The position numbers and the translations under genes are program-made. Under the pieces are notes generated by a model. The model saw only the letters and a program-made list of their open reading frames with translations, was not told the origin of the DNA and ran no database searches. A stretch of DNA of 64,000 nucleotides, taken from NCBI RefSeq assembly GCF_021601385.1, contig NZ_BQHO01000005.1, forward strand, positions 62,001 to 126,000, in the 5' to 3' direction. Within the stretch, counting starts at the first letter, position 1; every line of letters starts with the position of its first letter. Positions 1 to 8,842 of the stretch are shown here, in pieces. The DNA is from Pseudomonas parasichuanensis (lineage in GTDB: Bacteria; Pseudomonadota; Gammaproteobacteria; Pseudomonadales; Pseudomonadaceae).

Positions 1-60
1 CGGTTGTACGGCGCCCCGCCGATCAGAGATGTGGCGCGGTTGCGTGCCAGTGCGGGATGA
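1..60 (+). CDS. Possible 3' end of a gene that starts before the window
   Basis: Frame 1 is open from the window edge to a TGA at 58-60 and would encode a C-terminal tail ending in RLRASAG. A REP pair follows, which often marks gene ends in this genome. Nineteen codons are too few to name a family, and an overlapping frame is also open here, so this is only a possibility. Confidence 0.3.
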   Translation, partial: RLYGAPPIRDVARLRASAG

Positions 61-150
61 AGCGGCGAACCGCGGCTTACACAGGATGGCACATGGCTTG
101 ATGTAGATGCGGTCGAGGTGGGAGCAACTGTCTTGTGTGACTTTTTCTGG

Positions 151-240
151 CCTCATCGCCGGCAAGCCGGCTCCCACAGGACTTGCGCACGGCTTGAGGT
201 CTGCGCGATCAGGGTGGGAGCCGGCTTGCCGGCGAATCGG
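151..240. repeat. REP palindrome pair (GCCGGC class)
   Basis: The two inverted copies lie at about 151-180 and 214-240, each built on GCCGGCAAGCCGGCTCCCAC. They lie just past the 3' end of the aruI-like gene. Inverted REP doublets like this are typical of P. putida-group intergenic DNA. Confidence 0.85.
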
Positions 241-263
241 GGGCAAAGCCCCCGCAGCCATAG

Positions 264-1901
264 TCAGCCTTGCACCGCTTGCTGCCATTGCCCCTGATCC
301 ACCTGGATCAGCGTCGGCCCCCGGCGCTCAACCGCCCGACCCAGCGCCGCCTGCAACTGCGCGACATCACCCACGTTCTCAGCCTCGGCCCCCAACGCCC
401 GTGCCACACCGACGAAGTCCGGCGTATGAATATCCACGCCCACCGGTTCGATATCCCGGTTGACCATGTACTTCTTGATTTCCTCATACCCCTGGTTGTT
501 CCACAGCAGCACGATCAGCGGCACCTGCGCCTCCACCGCACTGGCCAGTTCCGGCAGGGTGAACTGCAGGCCGCCGTCACCAATCAGGCACACCGCCGGC
601 GCACGCTTGGCGGGCACTTCAGCGCTGCCCAGCCAGGCGCCCATGGCGGCAGGCAAGGCATAGCCAAGGGTGCCGTAGCCGGTCGACGCATTGAACCAGC
701 GGCGTGGATGGGCCATGTCCAGGGTCAGGTTGCCGGTGTACACCGGCTGGGTCGAATCGCCGACCAGGATGGCGTTGGGCAGCGTTTCCAGGATGCCGGT
801 CAGCAGGCGCGTCTGGCTCAGGGTCACCGGGTCCCAGGTTGCCGCATTGTCCTGGCGCAGACGCCCGGCACGCGCGGCACCCCACGCGCTGTCGCGGGGT
901 GGCTGCGGTTGCGTTTGCAGGGCAGCAAGCAGCGCCTCGGCGGCCTGCTCGGCATCGGCCACCAGGGCCAGCTCGGGCAGGTAGTTGCGCACTGTCTGGT
1001 CCGGGTCGATATCGATGCGCAGCACGCTGCCGGGGATCTCGAAGCCGCCCTTGAAGGTCACGTCGTAATCGGTCTCGGCCAGCTCGGTGCCGATGGCCAG
1101 CACCACATCGGCCTCGGCTACCAGCGCGCGGGTGGCCGGCAGCGTCTGGGTCGAACCGATCTGCAAGGGGTGGTTCGCCGGCAGCAGCCCTTTGGCATTG
1201 ATGGTCAGCGCCACCGGCGCCTGCAGGTGCTCGGCCAGGCGGGCCAGCGCCGTGCCAGCGGCCAGCGCACCGCCCCCGGCAAGAATCAATGGCCGGCGCG
1301 CCTTGGCCAGGCGCTCGGCCATCTGCCGTACCGCCTGCGGTGCAGCGCCCGCGCGGCTGGTGCGCACGGGGCGTGCCGACAACAGGTGATCGGCCGGCTC
1401 CACCAGCACGTCCAGCGGGATCTCGATATGCACCGGGCGTGGCCGGGCGCCGTCGAACACGGCAAAGGCACGGGCCAGCACCTGGGGCAGGTCATCGGCG
1501 CTCATCAGCGTCTGCGAGAAGGCCGCCACGCCCGCGACCAGGGCGGACTGGTTGGGCAGCTCATGCAACTTGCCGCGCCCGCCGCCGAGCTGGCTGCGCG
1601 ACTGCACGCTGGAGATCACCAGCATGGGGATCGAGTCGGCATAGGCCTGGCCCATCGCGGTGGTGATATTGGTCATGCCTGGGCCGGTGATGATGAAGCA
1701 CACCCCCGGCTTGCCCCGTGTGCGCGAGTAGCCGTCGGCCATGAACCCAGCGCCCTGCTCGTGGCGCGGGGTGATGTGGCGGATGGAAGACGCCGCCAGG
1801 CCACGATACAACTCGACGGTATGCACACCAGGAATACCGAAGACATGGTCGACGCCATAGTCTTCGAGGAGTTTGACCAGTACTTCGCCGCAGGTTGCCA
1901 T
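264..1901 (-). CDS. aruI: Thiamine-diphosphate-dependent decarboxylase, probably 5-guanidino-2-oxopentanoate decarboxylase
   Basis: This 545-residue protein has the acetolactate-synthase fold: an N-terminal PYR domain with the catalytic glutamate at Glu48 (RHEQGAGFMADGY), a central domain, and a C-terminal PP domain with the ThDP/Mg motif GDG at 441-443 and NN at 468-469. The N-terminal sequence (FGIPGVHTVELYRGL) resembles Pseudomonas AruI, which decarboxylates 2-ketoarginine in the arginine transaminase route. That substrate is inferred from similarity. The aruH transaminase is not beside it, and a divergent LysR gene is. The ATG at 1901 starts the conserved domain directly, although the ribosome site is weak. 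A biosynthetic acetolactate synthase is less likely because no small subunit gene is present. Confidence 0.75.
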   Translation of the reverse strand: MATCGEVLVKLLEDYGVDHVFGIPGVHTVELYRGLAASSIRHITPRHEQGAGFMADGYSRTRGKPGVCFIITGPGMTNITTAMGQAYADSIPMLVISSVQSRSQLGGGRGKLHELPNQSALVAGVAAFSQTLMSADDLPQVLARAFAVFDGARPRPVHIEIPLDVLVEPADHLLSARPVRTSRAGAAPQAVRQMAERLAKARRPLILAGGGALAAGTALARLAEHLQAPVALTINAKGLLPANHPLQIGSTQTLPATRALVAEADVVLAIGTELAETDYDVTFKGGFEIPGSVLRIDIDPDQTVRNYLPELALVADAEQAAEALLAALQTQPQPPRDSAWGAARAGRLRQDNAATWDPVTLSQTRLLTGILETLPNAILVGDSTQPVYTGNLTLDMAHPRRWFNASTGYGTLGYALPAAMGAWLGSAEVPAKRAPAVCLIGDGGLQFTLPELASAVEAQVPLIVLLWNNQGYEEIKKYMVNRDIEPVGVDIHTPDFVGVARALGAEAENVGDVAQLQAALGRAVERRGPTLIQVDQGQWQQAVQG

Positions 1902-1983
1902 GTTCGAATACCCGAATCTTGTTGAAATCGGTGTTCATGGAACCAATCCGCAGCTACCGCCACAATGCAAAAAAACACATACT

Positions 1984-2006
1984 AGCCATGACTTCACATC
2001 ATGGCT
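1984..2006. promoter_or_regulatory. Inverted repeat in the aruI/LysR intergenic region
   Basis: AGCCATGA (1984-1991) and TCATGGCT (1999-2006) are perfect 8-bp inverted copies separated by 7 nt. They end 7 nt before the LysR start codon, inside the 112-bp divergent promoter region. This placement suits an autoregulatory LysR operator, or a hairpin affecting translation of the regulator. Confidence 0.45.
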
Positions 2007-2013
2007 TACCACG

Positions 2014-2889
2014 ATGAAACGGCTACCGCCCCTGCCCGCCCTGCACACCTTCCTGGTGACCGCCCAACACTGCAATTTCACCCGTGCGGCGCAGCAGCTG
2101 CATATCACCCAGGGTGCGGTCAGCCGGCAGATCGCCGGGCTCGAGGAGCACCTGGGTTACCCGTTGTTCCAGCGCCAGGCCCGTGGCCTGGCCCTGACCC
2201 GCGAAGGGCAGGACTGGCTGCCCCGGGTGCAGCAGATCTTCGCCCTGGTGGAGCAAGGCGTGCGCGAGGTCGGCGGGCGCAGCAGCACGCTGCAGCTCAA
2301 GGCGCCGACCTGCGTGATGCGCTGGCTGTTGCCACGGCTGATGGAATGGCAGGCCTTGCGCCCGGACGTGCCGGTGGAGCTGACCACCACGGTGCAGCAC
2401 GGGGTGGACTTCCGCCATGAAGGCTTCGATGCGGCCGTGGTGTATGGCGCCGCGCCCAACCATGGGCTGCAGGTGCGCAAGCTGTTCGATGAACAACTCA
2501 CGCCGGTCTGCGCGCCCTCGCTGCTGAGTGGGCCATTGCCGTTGCAGCAGTTGCAGGACCTGACGCGGCACATGCTGCTGCACCCCTCGCGGGACGAGCA
2601 TGACTGGCGGCTGTGGTTGCAGGCGGCGGGCGCCGGGTTCGAGCCGCAAGGGCCGAAGCAACATTTCGAGACGCTGGACATGGCAATGGCCATGGCTTCG
2701 CAGGGGACTGGGATCGCCATCGGCGATTGGGCGTTGATCGGCGATGACCTGCGCAGCGGGCGGTTGTGCATGCCGTTCGGGCTGAAAGTGACGACCGGGA
2801 AAGGGTATTACCTGGTGAGCCCGTCGAAGACCATGGCGGCGGGATTGGTCGAGTTGCTGGAGTGGTTGCAGGAGCGTGCCCGTCACTAG
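2014..2889 (+). CDS. LysR-family transcriptional regulator (GcvA-like)
   Basis: The 291-residue protein has an N-terminal winged HTH (residues about 6-65, containing FTRAAQQLHITQGAVSRQI) and a LysR substrate-binding domain. The ATG at 2014 is preferred over an in-frame start at 1873 because MKRLPPLPAL begins the HTH at the position usual for GcvA-type regulators. It is divergent from the aruI-like gene, so it probably controls that gene and itself. Its effector is unknown. The last 250 bases use noticeably more GGG and TTG codons than the rest of the gene. Confidence 0.9.
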   Translation: MKRLPPLPALHTFLVTAQHCNFTRAAQQLHITQGAVSRQIAGLEEHLGYPLFQRQARGLALTREGQDWLPRVQQIFALVEQGVREVGGRSSTLQLKAPTCVMRWLLPRLMEWQALRPDVPVELTTTVQHGVDFRHEGFDAAVVYGAAPNHGLQVRKLFDEQLTPVCAPSLLSGPLPLQQLQDLTRHMLLHPSRDEHDWRLWLQAAGAGFEPQGPKQHFETLDMAMAMASQGTGIAIGDWALIGDDLRSGRLCMPFGLKVTTGKGYYLVSPSKTMAAGLVELLEWLQERARH

Positions 2890-2956
2890 ACCGCTGGGCG
2901 CGCGTTGCGCCCCGCTGTCACGGTCAGGATCATCAGCCTTGTGTTAATGACTCTGG

Positions 2957-3041
2957 CCTCATCGCCGGCAAGCCGGCTCCCACAGGTACAGCGCTGGCCT
3001 GAAGATGGCGCGATCGATGTGGGAGCCGGCTTGCCGGCGAT
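2957..3041. repeat. REP palindrome pair (GCCGGC class)
   Basis: Copies lie at 2957-2986 and, inverted, at 3019-3041, between the convergent 3' ends of the LysR gene and the NAD(P)-binding protein gene. Confidence 0.85.
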
Positions 3042-3050
3042 GCAGGCGAC

Positions 3051-3665
3051 TCAGTAGCCGACGGTGAACCGCACCCGTGAGTGCGCCGGCTTCTCCAGCT
3101 CATCGATCATCGCGATCGCATAGTCGGCGAAGGTGATCCAGCTCTTGCCCTCGGCGCCGATCAACAGGTGATCCTTGCCCAGCTTGTACTGCCCGCTGCG
3201 CTCGCCTTCAACGAACTCCGCCGACGGCGACAGGAAAGTCCAGTCCAGCGCCTGTTCCTGGCGCAGCGCGTCGAGGAAACGCACGCCGCCATTGGCCTCG
3301 GCCTTGTAGGCCTCCGGGAAATCCGGGCTGTCGATCACCCGCTGCCCGGACGGCAGCAGCAGGCTGCCGGCCCCCCCCACCACCAGCAGGCGCTTCACAC
3401 CAGCGTGCTTGACCGGCCCGATGACAGCCTGGGGCTCAAGGGTCGAGAAATGCGCTGCGCTCAGCACCGCGTCACAGCCGCTGACCGCCGCCTGCAGGGC
3501 GGCGCTGTCCTTGGCGTCCAGCGCCTTGACGGTGACACCTTCACGGCCTTGCAGCTTCGACGGATCACGGGCGATGGCGACCACGCTGTGGCCACGGCGC
3601 AGGGCCTCTTCCAGCAGTTGGCTGCCGGCACGCCCGGTGGCGCCGATGATTGCGATCTTGCTCAT
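3051..3665 (-). CDS. NAD(P)-binding atypical short-chain dehydrogenase (NmrA/YwnB-like)
   Basis: A 204-residue Rossmann protein starting MSKIAIIGATGRAGSQ, with the nucleotide-binding GATGRAG at residues 8-14. It lacks a clear YxxxK catalytic pair, as is common in this atypical SDR group. ATG at 3665 is chosen over a GTG nine bases upstream because GGAG sits at a normal distance before it. It is followed on the same strand by the metallo-beta-lactamase-fold gene upstream (gap about 28 bp), so the two are probably cotranscribed. The substrate is unknown. Confidence 0.85.
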   Translation of the reverse strand: MSKIAIIGATGRAGSQLLEEALRRGHSVVAIARDPSKLQGREGVTVKALDAKDSAALQAAVSGCDAVLSAAHFSTLEPQAVIGPVKHAGVKRLLVVGGAGSLLLPSGQRVIDSPDFPEAYKAEANGGVRFLDALRQEQALDWTFLSPSAEFVEGERSGQYKLGKDHLLIGAEGKSWITFADYAIAMIDELEKPAHSRVRFTVGY

Positions 3666-3693
3666 GGAAAACACTCCAACAGGTTGAATGGGA

Positions 3694-4569
3694 TTACCAC
3701 TTCATCTCGCCCTTGGCGACCTTGGCGCCCAGTTCCAGGGAGCTTTCGTCGGCCAGGTTCGGGTAGCGCTTTTTCATCGCCGCGATCAGTGCGTCGGCGT
3801 TGCCGGCCTTGGCAGTTTCGGTATCGAAGTCACGAATGTAGTTGGCGGTGAAGCGCACGGCCTCCAGTGAACGGCTGCTGTCGCCCAGGAAGTGCCCGGG
3901 GACCACGGTGCGCGGCGCCAGTTGCTCGATCCTGGCCAGGGTATCCAGCCAGTCGGCGTGGGATTGCGCGGTCTGGGTGTCGGCCATCCATACATGGATG
4001 TGCTCGGACACCACCACGCCACCTACCACGGCCTTGATCGAAGGGATCCAGACAAAGCTGCGGTCCGGCTGCGGGCCGTCCAGGCCGACGACTTCCAGCG
4101 CCTGGCCTTCGAGCTTCAGCTGATTGCCGTCGAGCACTTGGGGCACGACCAACTTGCTTGGCTTATCGGCGCCCATTTGCGGGCCCCAGTAGGCGAGCTT
4201 GGCGTCCATGGTCTTGCGGATATGGGCAACGGTGGCGGCCGACGCGACCACGCGGGCCTTGGGGAACGCCTGGGTGAGCGTGTCCAGGCCGAAGTAGTAG
4301 TCCGGGTCGCCGTGGCTGATGTAGATGGTCGTCAGCTGCTTGCCACTTTTGCGCAGGCGCTCGACCACCTGTTCGGCCTGACCCTTGCCGAACTGCGCAT
4401 CGACCAGGATCGCGTCGTGTTCGCCACTGACGATCACCGAACTGACCGGGAAAATGGCATCGTGGCCGGGGTTGTAGACATCGAGCTTGAGCGGGTCGGC
4501 AGCCATGGCCTGGCCAGCGAGGGTGACACAGGCCAGCAGCAGGCTGCGCAGGGGCGTGAACAGTGACAT
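3694..4569 (-). CDS. Exported metallo-beta-lactamase-fold protein with altered metal motif
   Basis: The 291-residue protein has a signal peptide (MSLFTPLRSLLLACVTLAG, cleavage near AMA-AD) and an MBL fold (SGEHDAILVDAQFG early; VPGHFLGD late). The usual HxHxDH zinc motif reads SHGDPDYYFG: the first histidine and one aspartate are kept, but the second histidine is Asp and the last is Tyr. It may bind one metal, a different metal, or have another function. ATG at 4569 follows an AGGAAG ribosome site and is preferred to an upstream in-frame ATG at 4602. It precedes the NAD(P)-binding gene and is divergent from a LysR regulator, which probably controls it. Confidence 0.8.
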   Translation of the reverse strand: MSLFTPLRSLLLACVTLAGQAMAADPLKLDVYNPGHDAIFPVSSVIVSGEHDAILVDAQFGKGQAEQVVERLRKSGKQLTTIYISHGDPDYYFGLDTLTQAFPKARVVASAATVAHIRKTMDAKLAYWGPQMGADKPSKLVVPQVLDGNQLKLEGQALEVVGLDGPQPDRSFVWIPSIKAVVGGVVVSEHIHVWMADTQTAQSHADWLDTLARIEQLAPRTVVPGHFLGDSSRSLEAVRFTANYIRDFDTETAKAGNADALIAAMKKRYPNLADESSLELGAKVAKGEMKW

Positions 4570-4609
4570 GGGTGCTTCCTGATGAGTGAGTCGATGGAGC
4601 ACAGCTTAG

Positions 4610-4670
4610 TTGCCCGATTCATTACAAAAAATGCGATGCTGCGACATAGTTCATTTCTAAAATCGGGCAA
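4610..4670. promoter_or_regulatory. Widely spaced perfect inverted repeat between divergent MBL and LysR genes
   Basis: TTGCCCGATT (4610-4619) and AATCGGGCAA (4661-4670) are exact reverse complements, 51 bp apart start to start, or about five helical turns. The right copy abuts the LysR start codon and the left copy lies about 40 bp before the MBL start. This arrangement suits a LysR tetramer bending or looping the divergent promoter. Confidence 0.55.
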
Positions 4671-4673
4671 ATC

Positions 4674-5585
4674 ATGGACCGTCTGAACGCCATGCGCGTG
4701 TTCGTCACCGTCGTCGACCTGGGCAGCCAGTCGGCGGCGGCGGATCACCTGGAGCTTTCCCGGCCAGTGGTGTCGCGCTACCTGGCGGAGCTGGAGGACT
4801 GGGTCGGCGCACGGCTGATGCAGCGCACCACACGCAAACTCAGCCTGACTGCTGCCGGCCAGGAAACACTGCCGCGCTGCCGGCAACTGCTGGAACTGGC
4901 CGGCGACCTGCAGCACGCCGTGCGCCAGCCCGATGATGCCCCGCGCGGCGAATTGCGCATCAGCGTCAGCACCTCGTTCGGCCAGGCCCAGTTGGTGGAT
5001 GCGCTGGCGGCGTACGTCAAGCGCTACCCCGGGGTGAAGGTGGAACTGCAGATGCTCGATCGCACCGTCAACCTGGTGGACGAACGCATCGACCTGGCGA
5101 TCCGCACCAGCAACGACGTCGACCCCAACCTGATTGCCCGGCGCCTGAGCGTGTGCCGCTCGGTGGTCTGCGCCAGCCCCGCGTACCTGCGCGAGCATGG
5201 CACCCCCGCGCGGGTGGAGGAACTGAGCAGGCACAACTGCCTGACCCATGCCTACTTCGGCCATAGCCTGTGGCATTTCGAGGTGGACGGGCAGAGTGTC
5301 GCCGTGCCGGTGCAGGGCAATATCAGCGCCAACGAGGCCATGACCCTGCAGAAGGCCGCGCTGGCCAGCGCCGGCATCGCCATGCTGCCCACCTACCAGG
5401 CGGCCAGTGCGCTGCGCAGTGGCGAACTGGTGCGGCTGTTGCCCGAGGCACGGCCACGGGAGCTGAACCTCAATGCCGTGTATACGTCGCGCAAGCACAT
5501 GCCGGCGACCTTGCGCAGCATGCTGGACTTTCTGGTGGAGCGGTTTGGCGATGAGCCGGAGTGGGATCGGGGGTTGGGGCTTTAG
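4674..5585 (+). CDS. LysR-family transcriptional regulator
   Basis: This is a 303-residue LysR protein with its HTH at residues 1-60 (MDRLNAMRVFVTVVDLGSQS, then SRPVVSRYLAELE) and a full effector domain. It belongs to the large group that usually regulates a divergent neighbour, here the metallo-beta-lactamase-fold and NAD(P)-binding genes. The ATG at 4674 gives the standard LysR N-terminus. No ligand can be predicted. Confidence 0.9.
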   Translation: MDRLNAMRVFVTVVDLGSQSAAADHLELSRPVVSRYLAELEDWVGARLMQRTTRKLSLTAAGQETLPRCRQLLELAGDLQHAVRQPDDAPRGELRISVSTSFGQAQLVDALAAYVKRYPGVKVELQMLDRTVNLVDERIDLAIRTSNDVDPNLIARRLSVCRSVVCASPAYLREHGTPARVEELSRHNCLTHAYFGHSLWHFEVDGQSVAVPVQGNISANEAMTLQKAALASAGIAMLPTYQAASALRSGELVRLLPEARPRELNLNAVYTSRKHMPATLRSMLDFLVERFGDEPEWDRGLGL

Positions 5586-5634
5586 GGGTAACGGCTTTCA
5601 ACACTTGTCCACTTTCTTGAACTTTGCGCGAAAC

Positions 5635-5685
5635 CTGTAGGAGCGGCCTTGCCGGGGCGCCGGACCGGCAAGGCCGCTCCTACAG
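5635..5685. repeat. REP hairpin (GTAGGAGCGG class)
   Basis: Perfect inverted arms of about 21 bp (from CTGTAGGAGCGGCCTTGCCGG) surround a 9-nt loop. It lies 50 bp after the LysR stop codon and may also stop or stabilise that transcript. Confidence 0.85.
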
Positions 5686-5796
5686 AGAACTCGCCAAGCC
5701 AACGATGGGCTCGGCCGGCGATGAGGACAGTACGAATGCTCGGAGCGGAACTATGCTTACCGTTATCACCTGTTACAGCAACAGGAGGTAAGCACC

Positions 5797-5970
5797 ATGA
5801 GTATCAAGTCCAGGCGTTGCGCGCTGGTCTTCGCCCTTGCCGCCGTCGTGGGGCTGTACGGTTCGGCCTGCTGGCGGGTCGAGCTGCTGCGCAGCCAACC
5901 CAACACCGCGGCCAGTTGCGCGCAGGAACACTGTGTGCCCCACACCGCAACCTTGAGTGCCGTCAGGTAA
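5797..5970 (+). CDS. Small exported or membrane peptide, unknown
   Basis: A 57-residue open frame begins at an ATG six bases after ACAGGAGG, the strongest ribosome site in this region. Residues 1-6 are basic (MSIKSRR), residues 8-25 form one hydrophobic segment ending GSAC, and the tail has two further cysteines (SCAQEHC). It could be a signal-anchored peptide or a short secreted one. No family is recognised. It lies between the LysR gene and the 3' end of the oxaloacetate decarboxylase-like gene, in a different orientation from the latter. Confidence 0.65.
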   Translation: MSIKSRRCALVFALAAVVGLYGSACWRVELLRSQPNTAASCAQEHCVPHTATLSAVR

Positions 5971-5991
5971 AGCGACGGCGCTGGGCGCCGG

Positions 5992-6861
5992 TCACTCCTC
6001 GACGCTCATGTATTCCTTGGCCCAACGGATGTAGTCCTCCGGCTGGGTGTAGGTGTGCGACAACTCGGTGGCGTTGAGGCTGTCCGACTTGTGCTGCTGG
6101 CCACGCTGCAGGCGCAGGCAGTCGTAGGTGGCCTTGATCGCGGCGAAGTAGGCGGCGTGGCCGTCGACCACGATGCGCACACCCAAGCGTGCCAGGCGCT
6201 CGTCGTCACGCAGGTTCGGATTGCCGTAGGTGACCAGCATCAGCGGCACGTTCAAGTGCTCGGCGATCTGCTCCAGTTGCTCGAAGTCCTTCACCCCCAC
6301 CATGCAGATGCCATCGGCACCGGCCTTCTGGTAGCTCTGGGTGCGCACGATGATTTCTTCGGTGCTCAGCACCCCGGCGTTGGTGCGGGCGATGATCGCC
6401 ATGGCCGAGTCGACACGGGCTTCCAGCGCGGCGCGGATCTTGCCGACGCCCTCCTCCACCGGAATCAGGTCAGTGGACTTGCGGCCGAACTGGGCCGGCA
6501 GCAGGGTGTCCTCGATGGTCAGGGCGGCAACCCCGGCACGCTCCAGTTCGATCACCGTGCGCATGACGTTGAGGGCGTTGCCGTAGCCATGGTCGGCATC
6601 GGCGAGCACCGGCAATTGGGCAACGCGGCCAATGCGGGTGGCCTGTTCGACGAACTCGCTGAGGGTGATCAGGGCAAAGTCCGGCGCGGCCAGTACCTGC
6701 AACGAGGCGACCGAGCCGCCGAGGATGCCGACTTCAAAGCCAAGGTCGGCGGCGATGCGCGCGGACATGGGGTCGAAGACCGAAGCGGTGTGATAGCACG
6801 AACCTGAAGCGAGCAGTTCGCGGAAGGCAAAACGCAGATCGTGGTGGGAAGCCTTGGGCAT
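5992..6861 (-). CDS. Oxaloacetate decarboxylase-like enzyme (PEP mutase/isocitrate lyase superfamily)
   Basis: The 289-residue TIM-barrel protein carries the superfamily metal-binding stretch [13 protein letters not shown] and a phosphate/metal loop ending [11 protein letters not shown]. It resembles the Pseudomonas enzyme characterised as an oxaloacetate decarboxylase (PA4872 type), which lacks the PEP mutase and lyase activities of its relatives. The start [13 protein letters not shown] at 6861 has GGAG upstream and gives the expected length. An in-frame extension to 7164 contains no family sequence. It is divergent from the MFS exporter gene. Confidence 0.85.
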   Translation of the reverse strand: MPKASHHDLRFAFRELLASGSCYHTASVFDPMSARIAADLGFEVGILGGSVASLQVLAAPDFALITLSEFVEQATRIGRVAQLPVLADADHGYGNALNVMRTVIELERAGVAALTIEDTLLPAQFGRKSTDLIPVEEGVGKIRAALEARVDSAMAIIARTNAGVLSTEEIIVRTQSYQKAGADGICMVGVKDFEQLEQIAEHLNVPLMLVTYGNPNLRDDERLARLGVRIVVDGHAAYFAAIKATYDCLRLQRGQQHKSDSLNATELSHTYTQPEDYIRWAKEYMSVEE

Positions 6862-7218
6862 GATCACTCCGCTTGTAATAAGAAATGTTGAACGGCTGAC
6901 AACCGACCCCTGTATCGGGTCTACCTGACTGATCCAACCGTCGCCATCGGGGCGGCCATGCTCGTCATGCAGGCAGAGGAATAAAAGGTGTGGAAATACA
7001 GCAACGCGAAACCCTGTGGCAAAACGCTGCACCATGCTGGTGCAGGCCCCGGATTTCAGCCTCTGCGGCCCTTGCACGATATCACGCAGCCATGCAGCAC
7101 TGGATGAATGCGCCAATGCCGATCTTGCATAGGGGATGCACAGAGTACATAGGAAGCTACTCAACTCAGGTTACAATCAGGCCACTCCGAATGAGCCGAT
7201 CGAAACCAGGTAGCCACC
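6862..7218. other. Intergenic region between divergent genes
   Basis: These 357 bases contain no credible gene. They contain a perfect palindrome CTGCACCA-TGC-TGGTGCAG at 7027-7045 and a weaker hairpin at 6905-6921, either of which could be an operator. A possible promoter for the exporter is TTGCAT at 7125-7130 and TACATA at 7146-7151, but its 15-bp spacer is short. Confidence 0.5.
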
Positions 7219-8670
7219 GTGACCGCCGCCCTGCCCCCTACCGTTCTGCGCAGCGTACTGACCGCCCTGATGCTGGCGATCTTCCTTGGCGCCCTCGACC
7301 AGACCATCGTCGCCGTGTCGCTGCCGGCGATCTCTGCCCAGTTCAACGATGTCGGCCTGCTGGCCTGGGTCATCTCCGGCTACATGGTGGCCATGACCAT
7401 CGCCGTGCCGATCTACGGCAAGCTTGGCGACCTGTATGGCCGGCGACGCATGATCCTCACCGGCACCGCGCTGTTCACCCTCGCCTCGATCGCCTGCGGG
7501 CTGGCCCAGGACATGCCGCAACTGGTGCTGGCGCGGGTACTGCAGGGCATCGGCGCCGGCGGCATGGTGTCGGTAAGCCAGGCGATCATCGGCGACTTCG
7601 TGCCGCCGCGCGAACGCGGCCGCTACCAGGGTTATTTCAGCAGCATGTACGCCCTGGCCAGTGTCGCCGGGCCGGTGTTGGGCGGCTGGCTGACCGAGTA
7701 CCTGTCGTGGCGCTGGGTGTTCTGGATCAACCTGCCGCTGGGGCTGGTGGCGCTGTGGGCGATCCACCGCGCCCTCGACGGTTTGTCGGTAAAACGCCGC
7801 GAGGTGCAGGTGGACTACCTTGGCGCGGTGTTGATGATCATTGGCCTTGGCAGCCTGCTGCTGGGCATCACCCTGGTCGGCCAGGGGCATGCCTGGGAGT
7901 CGACGCCGGTGCTGGTGCTGCTGGGTTGCGCGCTGCTCGGGCTGCTGGTGTTCGTCGCTCACGAGCGGCGTTGCCGCGAACCGCTGCTGCCGATGAAGCT
8001 GTTCGGCAACCGGGTCGCGGTGCTGTGCTGGTGCGTGATCTTCTTTGCCAGCTTCCAGTCCATTTCGCTGACCATGCTTATGCCCTTGCGCTTCCAGGGC
8101 ATCACCGGGGCCGGCGCCGACAGCGCCGCATTGCACCTGCTGCCGCTGGCCATGGGGCTGCCGATCGGCGCGTTCACCGGGGGGCGCATGACCAGCCGTA
8201 CCGGGCGCTTCAAGCCACAGATCCTGACCGGCGCGCTGCTGATGCCGGTCGCCATCGCCGCCATGGCGCTGACGCCACCGCAATCGGGCTGGCTGAGTGC
8301 ACTGTTCATGCTGCTGACCGGGATCGCCTGCGGGTTGCAGTTCCCCACCTCGCTGGTGGGCACGCAGAGTGCGGTGGAGGCGAAGGACATCGGCGTGGCC
8401 ACCAGCACCACCAACCTGTTCCGTTCGCTGGGTGGGGCGATGGGGGTGGCGTGCATGTCCAGCCTGCTGCTGGCGTTGCTGCACCAAGGGGGCTTCGAGC
8501 TGCTGGGCAACCCGTTGCTGGGTAGCCTCAAGGCAGGCGAGGCGGCCCCTGAGACCCAGGCGCGGTTGCTGGAAACGTTCAGGAATCTGTTGCTGGCCAG
8601 CGCCGGGGCTTCGTTGCTTGGGTTGCTGGCGGCACTGGCGTTGCCGGACAGGCAGCTGCGCGGGCGGTGA
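7219..8670 (+). CDS. MFS multidrug exporter, DHA2 (EmrB/QacA) family
   Basis: The 483-residue membrane protein has the DHA2 hallmarks LGALDQTIVAVSLPAI in helix 1 and GDLYGRRR in the first cytoplasmic loop, with about 14 predicted helices. It probably extrudes hydrophobic or cationic compounds by proton antiport. Translation begins at GTG 7219, which places helix 1 correctly; the ribosome site is weak. It sits just before ttgR in the order found in P. putida. No membrane-fusion partner gene is adjacent, so it probably works alone. Confidence 0.85.
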   Translation: MTAALPPTVLRSVLTALMLAIFLGALDQTIVAVSLPAISAQFNDVGLLAWVISGYMVAMTIAVPIYGKLGDLYGRRRMILTGTALFTLASIACGLAQDMPQLVLARVLQGIGAGGMVSVSQAIIGDFVPPRERGRYQGYFSSMYALASVAGPVLGGWLTEYLSWRWVFWINLPLGLVALWAIHRALDGLSVKRREVQVDYLGAVLMIIGLGSLLLGITLVGQGHAWESTPVLVLLGCALLGLLVFVAHERRCREPLLPMKLFGNRVAVLCWCVIFFASFQSISLTMLMPLRFQGITGAGADSAALHLLPLAMGLPIGAFTGGRMTSRTGRFKPQILTGALLMPVAIAAMALTPPQSGWLSALFMLLTGIACGLQFPTSLVGTQSAVEAKDIGVATSTTNLFRSLGGAMGVACMSSLLLALLHQGGFELLGNPLLGSLKAGEAAPETQARLLETFRNLLLASAGASLLGLLAALALPDRQLRGR

Positions 8671-8693
8671 GATCGCCGGAGGCGCTTCGCGCA

Positions 8694-8766
8694 CCTTTCG
8701 CGGCGCGAGGCCGCTCCTACCTGGGAATCACGAGCTCTGTAGGAGCGCCCTCGTGCCGCGAAAGGG
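8694..8766. repeat. REP pair (GTAGGAGCGG class)
   Basis: Inverted arms at 8694-8720 and 8739-8766 lie between the convergent ends of the MFS gene and ttgR. The copies differ at a few positions. Confidence 0.8.
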
Positions 8767-8842
8767 CGGCGCAGCGGCCCCGGTTGTTAATCCCCCGTTA
8801 ATGCCGAGGGGCCAACACTCCCTCACAATCCTTCACAAAGTG

